Source: Mucilaginibacter sp. KACC 22773 (GTDB lineage Bacteria > Bacteroidota > Bacteroidia > Sphingobacteriales > Sphingobacteriaceae). From it: DNA of 64,000 bases. Both the position numbers and the translations under genes were made by a program. Positions 36,513-45,566 of the stretch are shown here, in pieces (within the stretch, counting starts at the first letter, position 1; each line of letters opens with the position of its first letter). Under the pieces are notes generated by a model. That model saw nothing but the letters and a program-made list of their open reading frames with translations. It did not search any database and had not been told where the DNA came from. The stretch spans positions 372,001 through 436,000 of the forward strand of contig NZ_CP117883.1 in assembly GCF_028736215.1 (NCBI RefSeq), given 5' to 3'.

Positions 36513-36635
36513 ATTGTCTGAACCGGAATTTTTAGAATTAAGCGAATTATTCGAATTTGATTAAACGCGGGTAGAGTAAAACCTGCAATTAAATTCTGTT
36601 AATTTTTTAATTCGATGAATTCCGGTTCAGACAAT
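36513..36635. repeat. 18-bp perfect inverted repeat (ATTGTCTGAACCGGAATT family)
   Basis: ATTGTCTGAACCGGAATT at 36513-36530 is exactly complementary to 36618-36635. The arms enclose an 87-base AT-rich centre with further AATT/GAATT words. The arm core TGTCTGAA(C/T)C recurs in the pair at 41268-41414, so this is a repeat family. The 355-base gap 36480-36834 otherwise holds only the ftsX leader. Confidence 0.8.
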
Positions 36636-36738
36636 TCGTTAATAAATGTTAAAACCCGCACACTATTACGTTATTAAACCATTTTTATAAACAATAAACT
36701 TTTACCTTTAACCCGTGTTTCTTAATTTCGCACATTAT

Positions 36739-36827
36739 AGATGTGAGATATGAGATATGAGATGTGAGACAAGCTGCCGAATGCGATTGTTTTTATCTCA
36801 AATTTCAAATCTCACTTCTCATATCTA
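36739..36827. repeat. GATATGAGATGTGAG-word inverted repeat upstream of ftsX
   Basis: GATGTGAGATATGAGATATG and following words at 36739-36769 are mirrored by CAAATCTCACTTCTCATATC at about 36806-36826, giving an imperfect long stem ending 8 bases before the ftsX ATG. It could form a leader hairpin. A weak -7-like TAATTTCG lies just upstream. Confidence 0.55.
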
Positions 36828-36834
36828 AACAAAT

Positions 36835-37713
36835 ATGGAAGAATTTGAAGCAAGCTCATCGTCAAAAAAGGTAAAAACCATATACATTTCAACCGTATTT
36901 GGTATTGCCATGGTGTTGTTAATGGTGGGTTTGTTAGGATTACTGCTAATAGATGCCAATAATATTTCGCGATACGTTAAGGAAAATATTGTATTGAATA
37001 TTTTTGTTGACGACGCCGCACACGAAACTGACGTACTGCAGTTGCAAAAACAACTGGATGCCAACCCTATGGTGAAGCAAACCCAATATGTAAGTAAAGA
37101 ACTGGCTGCCCGTAACCTGCAAAAAGACTTAGGCGAAGATTTTGTGAAATTCCTTGGATATAACCCCTTATCACAATCGCTGGATATTTATATGAAGGCC
37201 GATTTTGCCAATAACAAGGATATCGAAAAGTTTAAAGCCGACCTGCTGAAAAACCCATTGGTTAAGGAAGTTAAATACCAGCAATCGCTGGTTGATAAAA
37301 TGAACGAGAATGTGAAATCTATCAGTCTCATCATTTTAGCCTTCGCAGGCATTTTCGTAGTGTTATCAGTAGCTTTAATTAATAATACTATCCGGCTTGC
37401 CATTTATTCGCAACGGTTTTTAATTAAATCTATGCAGCTTGTTGGTGCAACTAAGGGCTTTATCCGTAAGCCATTTTTACTATATGGCATCTGGCACGGG
37501 CTTTTAGGGGGCTTAATTGCTATAATCCTGTTAATTGGTGCACTATACCTGGCTTATCAACAAGTGCCCGACCTGGTTTTCCTGCAAAGCTATTCGGAAT
37601 TTGGAATGGTATTTTTAGGCGTGGTAGGGTTAGGCATATTTATATCTGCCTTTAGCACATTCCTGGCTGTTAACAAGTTTTTACGTTTAAAAATATACGA
37701 CCTATATAGGTAA
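36835..37713 (+). CDS. ftsX: Cell-division ABC transporter permease FtsX
   Basis: The 292-residue protein has one N-terminal membrane helix (IYISTVFGIAMVLLMVGLLGLLL) and a periplasmic domain (VLNIFVDDAAHETDVLQLQ... VKEVKYQQSLVDKM). Three C-terminal helices include SISLIILAFAGIFVVLSVALINNTIRLAIYSQR, the FtsX signature. FtsX with FtsE controls peptidoglycan hydrolases at the division septum. FtsE is not in the window. The genes after it (DUF3098, uppP, truB, ribF) follow the order conserved in Bacteroidota. Confidence 0.92.
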   Translation: MEEFEASSSSKKVKTIYISTVFGIAMVLLMVGLLGLLLIDANNISRYVKENIVLNIFVDDAAHETDVLQLQKQLDANPMVKQTQYVSKELAARNLQKDLGEDFVKFLGYNPLSQSLDIYMKADFANNKDIEKFKADLLKNPLVKEVKYQQSLVDKMNENVKSISLIILAFAGIFVVLSVALINNTIRLAIYSQRFLIKSMQLVGATKGFIRKPFLLYGIWHGLLGGLIAIILLIGALYLAYQQVPDLVFLQSYSEFGMVFLGVVGLGIFISAFSTFLAVNKFLRLKIYDLYR

Positions 37714-37801
37714 GCTAAAGTCAAAATTAAAAAGTCAAAAATTGATTTGCAGGTTGGTAATCACTAATTCACCAACTCACTAAATCACTAATTAAAAAAA
37801 C
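37714..37801. repeat. AAAGTCAAAA and TCACTAATTCAC word repeats between ftsX and the DUF3098 gene
   Basis: AAAGTCAAAATT, AAAGTCAAAAATT and then AATCACTAATTCACC, AACTCACTAA and ATCACTAATT occur in tandem. The second vocabulary is the same as that at 51361-51533 upstream of parA. Confidence 0.55.
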
Positions 37802-38089
37802 ATGGCACAAAAATTTAAACCAACAACGCCTTTAAAAACATCGGCAACTGCATCGGCGCCAAAAGCGGCAAAAACTATCAGTAATGAGCCTGTAGAGTTT
37901 ATTTTTGATAAAAGCAACTACAAGTTTTTAATCATCAGCGTATTAATAGTAGCCTTTGGTTTTGTGCTGATGTCTGGTACTACCGATATTTATAGCAATA
38001 CCAAAATTGTTATAGCCCCTATTGTAGTACTGGCTGGCTTTGCTTTAGGTTTTTACGCTATTTTAAAGAAGCCTGAAGTTAGCAAGTAG
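37802..38089 (+). CDS. DUF3098 small membrane protein
   Basis: The 95-residue protein has a polar N-terminus and two membrane helices (FLIISVLIVAFGFVLMSG and IVIAPIVVLAGFALGFYAIL) joined by the conserved TTDIYSNTKI loop. DUF3098 genes are found next to ftsX and uppP in Bacteroidota, so a role in envelope or division processes is likely but unproven. It lies 88 bases after ftsX, in the repeat-containing gap. Confidence 0.88.
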   Translation: MAQKFKPTTPLKTSATASAPKAAKTISNEPVEFIFDKSNYKFLIISVLIVAFGFVLMSGTTDIYSNTKIVIAPIVVLAGFALGFYAILKKPEVSK

Positions 38090-38211
38090 CTGATTGGTTG
38101 ATTAGGTGAATGGCTGGTTGGGTTAACCGTTTCAGCTTTGTTTGCCAAATCAACCGGATTCATTATCTTTCCAATACATCATAATATCTATCCCAACCCC
38201 AAAAAATCACA

Positions 38212-39015
38212 ATGAATCTGATCCACGTTATCGTGCTTGCAATTATCGAAGGCATTACCGAGTTTTTGCCGGTATCGTCAACCGGGCATATGGTTATTGC
38301 CTCGGCGTTTATGGGAATCGGTACTGACGACTTTGTAAAGCTGTTTGAAGTTGCCATTCAGTTAGGTGCCATTCTATCAGTTGTAATTTTATACTTTAAG
38401 CGTTTTTTCAAGTCGTTTGATTTTTATTTTAAACTGGTAGTAGGCGTTATACCGGCTGTTATAGTTGGCGTATTATTCAAAAAGAAAATTGATATTTTAT
38501 TAGAGAGCCCCCTTGTAGTGGCTTGTTCATTACTAATAGGCGGTGTAGTATTGTTATTTGTTGATAAATGGTTTAATAAGCCGGCCGTTAAAGAAGAAGC
38601 TCAAATAAGCTACGCAACCGCGCTTAAAGTTGGTATTTTTCAGTGTTTGGCTGTTATCCCCGGCGTTTCCCGTTCGGCTGCAACCATAGTTGGTGGTATG
38701 AGCCAAAAGCTTACCCGCACCGCCGCTGCCGAGTTTTCGTTCTTTTTAGCAGTGCCTACCATGTTTGGTGCTACGCTGAAAGAAATCTGGGATTTTCATA
38801 AAGCCCATGCTACGGGACCGCTATTTACCGGTGAGCAGATTAAATTTTTAGTCGTTGGCAATGTTATAGCTTTTATTGTGGCTATGCTGGCTATTAAATC
38901 ATTCATTACTTTTCTGGAGCGCAAAGGCTTTAGGCTTTTTGGCTGGTACCGTATTATAGTTGGCGCTTTTATTATCGTTTTGATATTAAGCGGTCACCAA
39001 CTACAGGTATTGTAG
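38212..39015 (+). CDS. uppP: Undecaprenyl-diphosphatase UppP/BacA
   Basis: The 267-residue polytopic membrane protein carries both UppP signatures, [14 protein letters not shown] (about residues 13-26) and [13 protein letters not shown], with the catalytic Glu, Ser and Arg residues among them. It removes phosphate from undecaprenyl diphosphate on the outer face of the inner membrane, recycling the lipid carrier for peptidoglycan and polysaccharides, and its overexpression gives bacitracin resistance. It is part of the ftsX-DUF3098-uppP-truB-ribF cluster. Confidence 0.96.
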   Translation: MNLIHVIVLAIIEGITEFLPVSSTGHMVIASAFMGIGTDDFVKLFEVAIQLGAILSVVILYFKRFFKSFDFYFKLVVGVIPAVIVGVLFKKKIDILLESPLVVACSLLIGGVVLLFVDKWFNKPAVKEEAQISYATALKVGIFQCLAVIPGVSRSAATIVGGMSQKLTRTAAAEFSFFLAVPTMFGATLKEIWDFHKAHATGPLFTGEQIKFLVVGNVIAFIVAMLAIKSFITFLERKGFRLFGWYRIIVGAFIIVLILSGHQLQVL

Positions 39016-39026
39016 CCCCACCCAAA

Positions 39027-39045
39027 CCCTCCCCGGAAGGGAGGG
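39027..39045. terminator. Hairpin after uppP (CCCTCCC/GGGAGGG)
   Basis: A perfect 7-bp GC-rich stem with loop CGGAA lies 11 bases after the uppP stop. There is no T run, so it could be a repeat element acting as a transcript end or stabiliser rather than a classical terminator. Confidence 0.5.
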
Positions 39046-39482
39046 CTTCAAAAGCAAATTGAAGATTATTTGAATTCTCCCCAACCGGGGCAGGCTAACG
39101 CGTCTAATTGGGTTAACACAACTTAACATATTTCAGATATATTTTTTGTAAATATTTGATAGACAATGTTTTGTATTTTAACATGGTTAACGCTAAACTG
39201 ATAGGGCAATTTAGGCGCATCCAAATATTTGTACCTGCTGCAGGCCAATGCAGGTCTGTTTGGTACCTGGAGCATTAACCACGATCAGCCAACAAAAATA
39301 AGGTGTTGTTTGATACTTATATCTTCCCGACGCTATAAGATTATCACATCAGCTATTATTAAACAACAGCTAATCGCCGTCAACTATTTAGATGCGTTTG
39401 CCCTGGCAACCCCGGAGGGGTATTCGGGATTTGATTTTTATTGTACTCATGATTGCTATGCAATTTAGAGGTGGCTTTTCCA

Positions 39483-39490
39483 TACCTTTG
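39483..39490 (+). promoter_or_regulatory. Putative -7 box TACCTTTG for truB
   Basis: Exact TAnnTTTG match 18 bases before the TTG start of truB. No clear -33 TTG at standard spacing. Confidence 0.45.
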
Positions 39491-39508
39491 CCGCTTTAAC
39501 AACATTAC

Positions 39509-40210
39509 TTGAAAAGTACTTACCAAAACATCCAGGAATTTGCCGATGGCCAGCTGTTGCTGGTGAACAAACCGTATCAATGGACAAGCTTTGATGTGGT
39601 GGGCAAAATCCGCAATTCTTTTAAGCCTTTAAAATTGAAGGTTGGCCATGCTGGCACGCTCGATCCGCTGGCTACCGGATTGCTCATCATCTGCACCGGT
39701 AAAATGACCAAGCAGATTGATACCTTCCAGGCCGAAGAAAAAGAGTACACCGGTACCATGGTACTTGGCGCAACCACGCCATCGTATGATATGGAAACCG
39801 AACCCGACAATAAGTTTGATACCAGCCAACTTACCGAACAACAGCTGCGTAGTAACTGCGCACAGTTTACCGGCGATATACAGCAATACCCGCCTGCGCA
39901 CTCTGCAATTAAAATAGACGGCGAGCGTTTGTACGAAAAAGCCCGCCGCGGCGAAGAAGTGGAACGGCGCCTGCGGAGCGTTACCATAAGCGAATTTGAA
40001 CTTACACGCGTTGAATTGCCCGAAGTTGATTTCAGGGTGGTATGCAGTAAGGGCACTTACATACGTAGTTTGGTACATGATTTTGGCGCTGCTTTAAATA
40101 ACGGGGCATACCTGTCTGAATTAAGGCGTACCCGCAGCGGCAGCTATAAGGTAGAGGATGCCTGGGAGGTGATGGAGTTGTTTAATACTATTAAAAGTCT
40201 TAAGCCCTAA
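39509..40210 (+). CDS. truB: tRNA pseudouridine(55) synthase TruB
   Basis: The start is TTG at 39509; there is no in-frame ATG near the N-terminus and the family normally begins just before the G-x-L-L-x-x-x-K-P motif, seen here as DGQLLLVNKPYQWTSFDVV. The catalytic Asp52 lies in VGHAGTLDPLATG. Other TruB blocks are YTGTMVLGATTPSYDMETE and CSKGTYIRSLVHDFG. The 233-residue length is normal. The enzyme makes pseudouridine 55 in the T loop of tRNAs. Confidence 0.95.
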   Translation: MKSTYQNIQEFADGQLLLVNKPYQWTSFDVVGKIRNSFKPLKLKVGHAGTLDPLATGLLIICTGKMTKQIDTFQAEEKEYTGTMVLGATTPSYDMETEPDNKFDTSQLTEQQLRSNCAQFTGDIQQYPPAHSAIKIDGERLYEKARRGEEVERRLRSVTISEFELTRVELPEVDFRVVCSKGTYIRSLVHDFGAALNNGAYLSELRRTRSGSYKVEDAWEVMELFNTIKSLKP

Positions 40211-40320
40211 GTCGTTAGTATTAAGTTTGTCATTGGAATGGAAGTGATTTCGCGCGACTTTTGACTTAAGACTGACTACTTGAGACTACGGACTTAACAT
40301 CCGAACTTAAACTAAAAAAC
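40211..40320. repeat. GACTTAAG-word repeats between truB and ribF
   Basis: AAGTCTTAAG (inside the truB end), CTAAGTCG, GACTTAAGACTGAC, GAGACTACGGACTTAAC and CGAACTTAAAC are scattered in both orientations through this gap. It is another locus-specific vocabulary with hairpin potential. Confidence 0.5.
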
Positions 40321-40328
40321 TAAATTTG
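40321..40328 (+). promoter_or_regulatory. Putative -7 box TAAATTTG for ribF
   Basis: Exact TAnnTTTG match, 17 bases before the ribF ATG at 40345. No clear -33 element. Confidence 0.45.
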
Positions 40329-40344
40329 CGTTTTTACTCATCAA

Positions 40345-41274
40345 ATGAGGATATACAACAATATTGACGAATTTACGGCGATAAACAACGCGGTTGTCAC
40401 CATTGGCACATTTGATGGTGTGCATATTGGCCACCGTAAAATTATTGCGGGTATTAAAGAGCTGGCGCAGCAAACCGGCGGTGAAACCGTTATCCTTACC
40501 TTTTTTCCGCATCCGCGGATGATACTGCATCCCGAGGATGAAAGTATTAAGCTGATAACCACCATTACCGAAAAGGCTCAATTGATGGAGCAGCTTGGCG
40601 TCGATCATTTGATCATCACCCCATTTTCGCGCGATTTTAGCAATCAAACCGCCGAAGACTATATACGCGATGTGCTGGTGAATAAAATTGGCACCAAAAA
40701 AATTGTGATAGGGTACGATCATCGGTTTGGCAAAGACCGCCAGGGCGGCCTGGAAGACCTGTTGAAACTTGGCCCAGTTTATGGTTTTGATGTAGTGGAA
40801 ATTCCCGAGCAGGATATTGATGAAGTTGCCATAAGTTCAACCCGCATCCGCGCGGCATTGTTAAACGATAAGATCGATTTAGCAAATGCCTTTCTTGGCT
40901 ACCCTTTTTTTATAACCGGCAAGGTAGTGCGGGGCGACCAGATTGGAAGGCAGATAGGCTACCCTACAGCCAATATCGTGGTAGAGGAAAAATACAAGCT
41001 TATACCGGCTGATGGCATTTTTGCGGTAACGGTAATAATTGCCGGCGAAAGCTACAAGGGTATGGCCTACATCGGCAGCCGCCCAACCGTAAACGGCCTC
41101 ACCCGCAACATCGAAGTAAATATTTTTGACTTTGACCGGGAGATTTACAACCAAACCATCAAAATGGAATTTCACCACTACGTGCGCGGCGATGTAAAGT
41201 TTGCCGGCCTTGATGAGCTGAAGGCGCAACTGGCGCAGGATAAGGTGGATGTACTGAGGTTGCTGGCTGTCTGA
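40345..41274 (+). CDS. ribF: Bifunctional riboflavin kinase/FAD synthetase RibF
   Basis: The 309-residue protein has an N-terminal nucleotidyltransferase domain with VVTIGTFDGVHIGHRKII, LITPFSRDFSNQTAEDYI, IGYDHRFGKDRQG and ISSTRIRAALL. The C-terminal flavokinase domain shows GKVVRGDQIGRQIGYPTANI and GMAYIGSRPTVNG. It phosphorylates riboflavin to FMN and then adenylates FMN to FAD. Its TGA stop (41272-41274) lies inside the left arm of an inverted repeat (41268-41414), so the last three residues and the stop appear to be repeat-derived. Confidence 0.95.
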   Translation: MRIYNNIDEFTAINNAVVTIGTFDGVHIGHRKIIAGIKELAQQTGGETVILTFFPHPRMILHPEDESIKLITTITEKAQLMEQLGVDHLIITPFSRDFSNQTAEDYIRDVLVNKIGTKKIVIGYDHRFGKDRQGGLEDLLKLGPVYGFDVVEIPEQDIDEVAISSTRIRAALLNDKIDLANAFLGYPFFITGKVVRGDQIGRQIGYPTANIVVEEKYKLIPADGIFAVTVIIAGESYKGMAYIGSRPTVNGLTRNIEVNIFDFDREIYNQTIKMEFHHYVRGDVKFAGLDELKAQLAQDKVDVLRLLAV

Positions 41275-41414
41275 ATCAGAATTTCTCGCGTTTGATTATT
41301 TGTGGGTGCTCAAGAGCGCTACGCGGTTTACAGAATTTTAGAATTCTCAGAATGTCTTTAAACTGAGAGCACAGCAGTAAGTCTTTTATAATTCTGTAAA
41401 TTCTGATTCGGACA
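41268..41414. repeat. Inverted repeat TGTCTGAATCAGAATTT ... spanning the ribF stop codon
   Basis: TGTCTGAATCAGAATTT (41268-41284) is mirrored by 41398-41414 with one mismatch in 17. The interior carries extra inverted words (CAGAATTTTAGAATTCTCAG, AATTCTGTAAA). The family is the same as the 18-bp pair at 36513-36635. The 303-base gap 41275-41577 holds this element, then a TACCTTTG box at 41502 and the secA leader. Confidence 0.75.
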
Positions 41415-41501
41415 AACAAATCCGGCAAAATACCCGCGCATCAAACCTCACCCCACACATCAAATCCCTCATAAATCCCTAAAAACTAAAAACTAAAACT
41501 G

Positions 41502-41509
41502 TACCTTTG
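41502..41509 (+). promoter_or_regulatory. Putative -7 box TACCTTTG for secA
   Basis: Exact TAnnTTTG match 69 bases upstream of the secA ATG, implying a leader of about 60 bases. An AAAACTAAA-rich stretch lies where a -33 TTG would be expected. Confidence 0.5.
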
Positions 41510-41577
41510 CCTGTCAATATGACTTTAATTGTCGCTGTGGCGTAATTATTGAGTTTGTTGCATCATATAAAAATAAT

Positions 41578-44500
41578 ATGTTAGATTTTATAAGTAAGCT
41601 TTTTGGAAGCAAATCAGAGCGGGATGTAAAAAGTATTAAGCCTATAGTCGAAAAAATTAAGGCTGAATATGCAAAACTCGGTAACATCAGCAATGATGAG
41701 CTTAGAGCTAAAACAATAGGTTTTAAACAAACAATTGCCGAAGGCCTATCGGGCATCGACAGCGAGATACAAGCCATAAAAGATCGTACCGAAAACGAAC
41801 TGGATATGGATGTATCCGAAAAGGTTGAGTTATACACTCAGCTGGATAAGCTGGAGAAAGACCGTAATAAAGAGCTTGAGGATATATTGATCAATATATT
41901 GCCCGAGGCGTTTGCCGTGGTTAAAGAAACCGCCAGCCGCCTTGCTGCAAATAAATTTATAGAAGTTACCGCAACCGATTTTGACCGCCAGCTGGCTGCC
42001 CGCAAAAGCAATGTAACGATTAAAGGCGACAAAGCTTTTCACGCAAACACCTGGCTTGCTGCCGGTAACGAGGTTACCTGGAACATGGTTCATTACGATG
42101 TACAGCTTATAGGCGGTATAGTATTGCACCAGGGTAAAATATCTGAAATGGCTACGGGTGAAGGTAAAACACTGGTTGCTACACTGCCTGCATACCTTAA
42201 CGCGCTTGCCGGCCAGGGTGTACACATTGTAACGGTTAACGACTACCTGGCACGCCGCGATAGCGAGTGGATGGGCCCTTTATACGAATTTCATGGTTTA
42301 TCGGTTGATTGTATTGATAAACACGAGCCCAACAGCGAGGAACGCCGCGCCGCTTACCTGGCCGATATAACTTTTGGCACAAATAACGAGTTTGGTTTCG
42401 ACTACCTGCGTGACAATATGACACGTAGTCCTGAAGAGCTGGTTCAGCGCAAATTGCATTACGCCATGGTGGATGAGGTGGATTCGGTTTTAATTGATGA
42501 CGCCCGGACACCTTTAATTATATCTGGACCTATCCCACGTGGCGACGAGCACGAGTTTTACGAGTTGAAACCACGCATCGAGCGTTTGGTTAACGCCCAA
42601 AAAGCGTATGTGAATACGGTATTGAACGAGGCTAAAAAAGCCATTAACGATGGTGACACCGATCCGGAAAAAGGTGGATTGGCTTTATTGCGTGCTTTCA
42701 GGGGTTTGCCCAAAAGCAAAGCGTTAATTAAATTCCTGAGCGAAGGCGCTAACAGGAGCACCCTGCAAAAGGTTGAAAATTATTACATGCAGGATCAAAG
42801 CAAGAATATGCCTAAGGTAGATTCGGAGCTTTATTTTGTTATCGACGAAAAAAACAACCAGGTTGAGCTGGCCGAAAAAGGTATCGAACTGATTACCTCA
42901 TCGGGCGAAGATCCTCACTTTTTTGTAATGCCTGATGTAGGCACCGAAATTGCCGAGATTGAAAAATCAAACCTGAGTACCGAAGAAAAGATTGCCCGCA
43001 AGGACGAGCTGATGCGCGATTTCTCGATCAAATCTGAGCGTATTCACTCTGTTAACCAATTGCTGAAAGCATATACCTTATTTGAAAAGGATACCGAATA
43101 CATTTTGGACGAAGGCAAAGTGAAAATTGTAGATGAGCAAACAGGCCGTGTATTGGATGGCCGCCGTTACTCTGATGGTTTACACCAGGCAATTGAAGCT
43201 AAAGAAAATGTTAAGGTTGAGGATGCTACCCAAACTTTTGCTACCGTAACCCTGCAAAACTATTTCAGAATGTACCACAAGCTTTGCGGTATGACGGGTA
43301 CTGCCGTTACCGAAGCAGGTGAGTTTTGGGAAATATACAAGCTGGATGTGGTAGAAATACCAACAAACACCCCTGCAAGCCGCGAAGACAGGCAGGATTT
43401 GGTATACCGTACCATCCGCGAAAAATATAATGCCGTAGCCGATGAAATTGTAAAACTAACGCAGGCCGGCAGGCCGGTACTGGTTGGTACAACATCGGTA
43501 GAGATCTCGGAGTTATTAAGCCGTATGCTTAAGCTGCGCGGTATTAAACATAACGTACTGAATGCCAAAATGCACCAGAAAGAGGCCGATATTGTGGCCG
43601 AAGCCGGGCAGGCAGGCACAGTTACCATTGCTACCAACATGGCTGGCCGTGGTACAGATATTAAACTGGGTGCAGGTGTACAGGCAGCAGGCGGTTTGGC
43701 CATTGTAGGTACCGAGCGCCACGAGTCGCGCCGGGTTGACAGGCAGTTGCGCGGTCGTTCCGGTCGCCAGGGCGATCCGGGTTCTTCACAGTTCTTTGTA
43801 TCGCTGGAAGATAACCTGATGCGTTTATTCGGATCGGAAAGGATCTCGAACCTGATGGTGCGTATGGGCATCGAAGAGGGCGAAGTTATCCAGCACTCCA
43901 TGATCTCCAAATCAATTGAACGTGCACAGAAAAAGGTAGAAGAAAACAACTTTGGTATCCGTAAGCGTTTGCTGGAGTATGATGATGTGATGAACTCGCA
44001 ACGTACCGTTGTTTACACCAAACGCCGTAACGCGCTGTTTGGCGAACGTTTGGATGTTGATTTGAGCAATACCATTTTTGACGTGGTTGAGGATATCACT
44101 ACGGAATATAAAGAGGCTAACAATTACGAAGGATTTAATTTAGAAATGATCCGCCTGTTCTCGGTTGATGTGGAAGTTGATGCCGATAAATTCGCTGTAA
44201 ATTCAATTAATGCCCTGGTTGATCACGTATTCCAAACGGTGATGGACTTTTACAAACGTAAAGGCGATGCTGTATCTGCCCAGGCTTACCCCGTATTAAA
44301 AGATGTTTACGATACCCGAGGCCAGTATGTAGAAAATATTGTGGTTCCGTTTAGCGATGGCATCCATGGCATACAGGTTTCTGTTCCGTTGAAAAAAGCG
44401 GTGGAGAACCATGGTCACGAGGTGTTTAAATCATTCGAGAAAAACGTTACCCTGTACCTGATAGATGATGCCTGGAAAGAGCATTTGCGCGAAATGGACG

Positions 44501-44889
44501 AATTGAAACAATCTGTTCAAAACGCGGTTTATGAGCAAAAAGATCCACTGTTGGTTTACAAATTTGAGGCTTTTAATTTGTTCCGCGGCATGTTGGCCAA
44601 TGTGAATAAAGAGATTGTAAGCTTCCTGTTCCGCGGCGGTATCCCGGTTCAGCAGCAGGCCGAAGAAGTAAGGGAAGCCAAACCAGAACCAAAACTGGAT
44701 CTGCGTAAGCTAAAAACCACCAAAGCCGAAATGGTAAGCGAAAGCAACGGTGTGCCGATGGACGATTTTCCGCAGGAAATTCAAAAAGCTACCCCTGTAA
44801 GGGTTGAGCAAAAAATTGGCCGTAACGACCCTTGCCCTTGCGGAAGCGGTAAAAAATATAAAAACTGCCACGGTGTAGGGCAGAATTAA
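41578..44889 (+). CDS. secA: Preprotein translocase ATPase SecA
   Basis: The 1103-residue motor protein is of the size usual for Bacteroidota (about 200 residues longer than E. coli SecA owing to insertions). Visible motifs are [17 protein letters not shown] (Walker A), [36 protein letters not shown] (Walker B region), [28 protein letters not shown] and [20 protein letters not shown]. The C-terminal zinc motif [14 protein letters not shown] completes it. It drives Sec-dependent export through SecYEG. A long minus-strand open frame inside it (43260-43949) is a shadow. Confidence 0.97.
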   Translation: MLDFISKLFGSKSERDVKSIKPIVEKIKAEYAKLGNISNDELRAKTIGFKQTIAEGLSGIDSEIQAIKDRTENELDMDVSEKVELYTQLDKLEKDRNKELEDILINILPEAFAVVKETASRLAANKFIEVTATDFDRQLAARKSNVTIKGDKAFHANTWLAAGNEVTWNMVHYDVQLIGGIVLHQGKISEMATGEGKTLVATLPAYLNALAGQGVHIVTVNDYLARRDSEWMGPLYEFHGLSVDCIDKHEPNSEERRAAYLADITFGTNNEFGFDYLRDNMTRSPEELVQRKLHYAMVDEVDSVLIDDARTPLIISGPIPRGDEHEFYELKPRIERLVNAQKAYVNTVLNEAKKAINDGDTDPEKGGLALLRAFRGLPKSKALIKFLSEGANRSTLQKVENYYMQDQSKNMPKVDSELYFVIDEKNNQVELAEKGIELITSSGEDPHFFVMPDVGTEIAEIEKSNLSTEEKIARKDELMRDFSIKSERIHSVNQLLKAYTLFEKDTEYILDEGKVKIVDEQTGRVLDGRRYSDGLHQAIEAKENVKVEDATQTFATVTLQNYFRMYHKLCGMTGTAVTEAGEFWEIYKLDVVEIPTNTPASREDRQDLVYRTIREKYNAVADEIVKLTQAGRPVLVGTTSVEISELLSRMLKLRGIKHNVLNAKMHQKEADIVAEAGQAGTVTIATNMAGRGTDIKLGAGVQAAGGLAIVGTERHESRRVDRQLRGRSGRQGDPGSSQFFVSLEDNLMRLFGSERISNLMVRMGIEEGEVIQHSMISKSIERAQKKVEENNFGIRKRLLEYDDVMNSQRTVVYTKRRNALFGERLDVDLSNTIFDVVEDITTEYKEANNYEGFNLEMIRLFSVDVEVDADKFAVNSINALVDHVFQTVMDFYKRKGDAVSAQAYPVLKDVYDTRGQYVENIVVPFSDGIHGIQVSVPLKKAVENHGHEVFKSFEKNVTLYLIDDAWKEHLREMDELKQSVQNAVYEQKDPLLVYKFEAFNLFRGMLANVNKEIVSFLFRGGIPVQQQAEEVREAKPEPKLDLRKLKTTKAEMVSESNGVPMDDFPQEIQKATPVRVEQKIGRNDPCPCGSGKKYKNCHGVGQN

Positions 44890-44987
44890 GAAGCCCGGCC
44901 TCCCTGAGGGAGGAGGAAAGAAAGCCCGTCATCGGGGGTGGTGAAATCCACTAATTTTGAAGGGAAAATGACATTCGAATATAAAGG
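44890..44987. other. GC-rich hairpin region after secA
   Basis: CCTCCC (44899-44904) pairs with GGGAGG (44908-44913) 9 bases after the secA stop, and CCCGTCATCGGG follows. This repeat type also occurs after uppP (39027). It may end or stabilise the secA transcript; there is no T run. Confidence 0.5.
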
Positions 44988-45081
44988 CTGTCATGCTGAG
45001 GTACGAAGCATCTATTCGCGAACTTTGCAAGTGTACTATGCATGACGTAGAATAGATTCTTCACTACGTTCAGAATGACAG
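44988..45081. repeat. REP-like hairpin, CTGAG subtype, before the SPOR gene
   Basis: The left arm starts CTGTCATGCTGAGGTACGAA. The right arm, read as reverse complement, is CTGTCATTCTGAACGTAGTG followed by AAGAATCTATTC. They form a long imperfect stem with a T8 run immediately after, so it may also act as a terminator. Related to 31663-31749. Confidence 0.8.
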
Positions 45082-45101
45082 TTTTTTTTAGATTAATAAC
45101 C

Positions 45102-45566
45102 ATGAAAAAAGCGATACTTGATCATAAGGCCAAACACAGCTTGATTAGGTATTGCTTTTTTTTTATGCTAATACTCGTATCTGCCCAAGGCTTTGCCCAA
45201 ACCCGCGGCAGGGTAGAGGTAGTTAAAGACCCACTTGTTGATACCCTTATTGCCAAGCGTTTTACGCTGAACAAAGAAACCGGTGTAGCGCCGGCGGTAA
45301 CGTCATCTTATGGCTACCGGGTGCAGTTTTTCAGCGGATCGAACCGCAAGGATGCCTATAATGCGCAGGCCCGTTTGCAACGCGACTATCCGGAATTGCG
45401 TACCTACATATTATACAGCGAACCTAATTTTAAAGTACGTGCAGGCGATTTCAGAACGCGGTTAGAAGCTCAGAAACTTATACAGGAATTGCGGCCTTCG
45501 TTTCCGAGCCTGTTCATCATATCCGAAAAAATAAACCTGCCCAAAGCCGACACTGACAATGATTAA
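45102..45566 (+). CDS. SPOR-domain protein, exported
   Basis: The start is ATG at 45102; an upstream frame extension would run through the repeat hairpin. The 154-residue product has a signal/anchor segment (YCFFFMLILVSAQGFAQ). A C-terminal SPOR domain follows (YGYRVQFFSGSNRKDAYNAQARL, YILYSEPNFKVRAGDFRTRLEAQKLIQEL). SPOR domains bind peptidoglycan strands lacking stem peptides, usually at the septum. The gene overlaps the following M20 amidohydrolase by 8 bases. Confidence 0.85.
   Translation: MKKAILDHKAKHSLIRYCFFFMLILVSAQGFAQTRGRVEVVKDPLVDTLIAKRFTLNKETGVAPAVTSSYGYRVQFFSGSNRKDAYNAQARLQRDYPELRTYILYSEPNFKVRAGDFRTRLEAQKLIQELRPSFPSLFIISEKINLPKADTDND

Larger units (their letters stand above)
39016..39508. 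other. 493-base gap between uppP and truB
   Basis: The first ~90 bases hold a GC-rich hairpin (CCCTCCC at 39027-39033 with GGGAGGG at 39039-39045) and a CCCCAACCGGGG palindrome, both members of a repeat type also seen after secA. The middle is AT-rich with no convincing gene: a 79-codon frame at 39229-39468 lacks a normal start and has a random composition. A TACCTTTG promoter-like box at 39483-39490 ends the gap. Confidence 0.6.

Noticed and set aside
39229..39468. 79-codon frame in the uppP-truB gap
   Set aside because: No normal start codon context, no motif, random composition; treated as non-coding.
43260..43949. 229-codon open frame antisense to secA
   Set aside because: Ser/Arg/Pro-rich shadow translation inside strongly conserved SecA; no start context or motif of its own.
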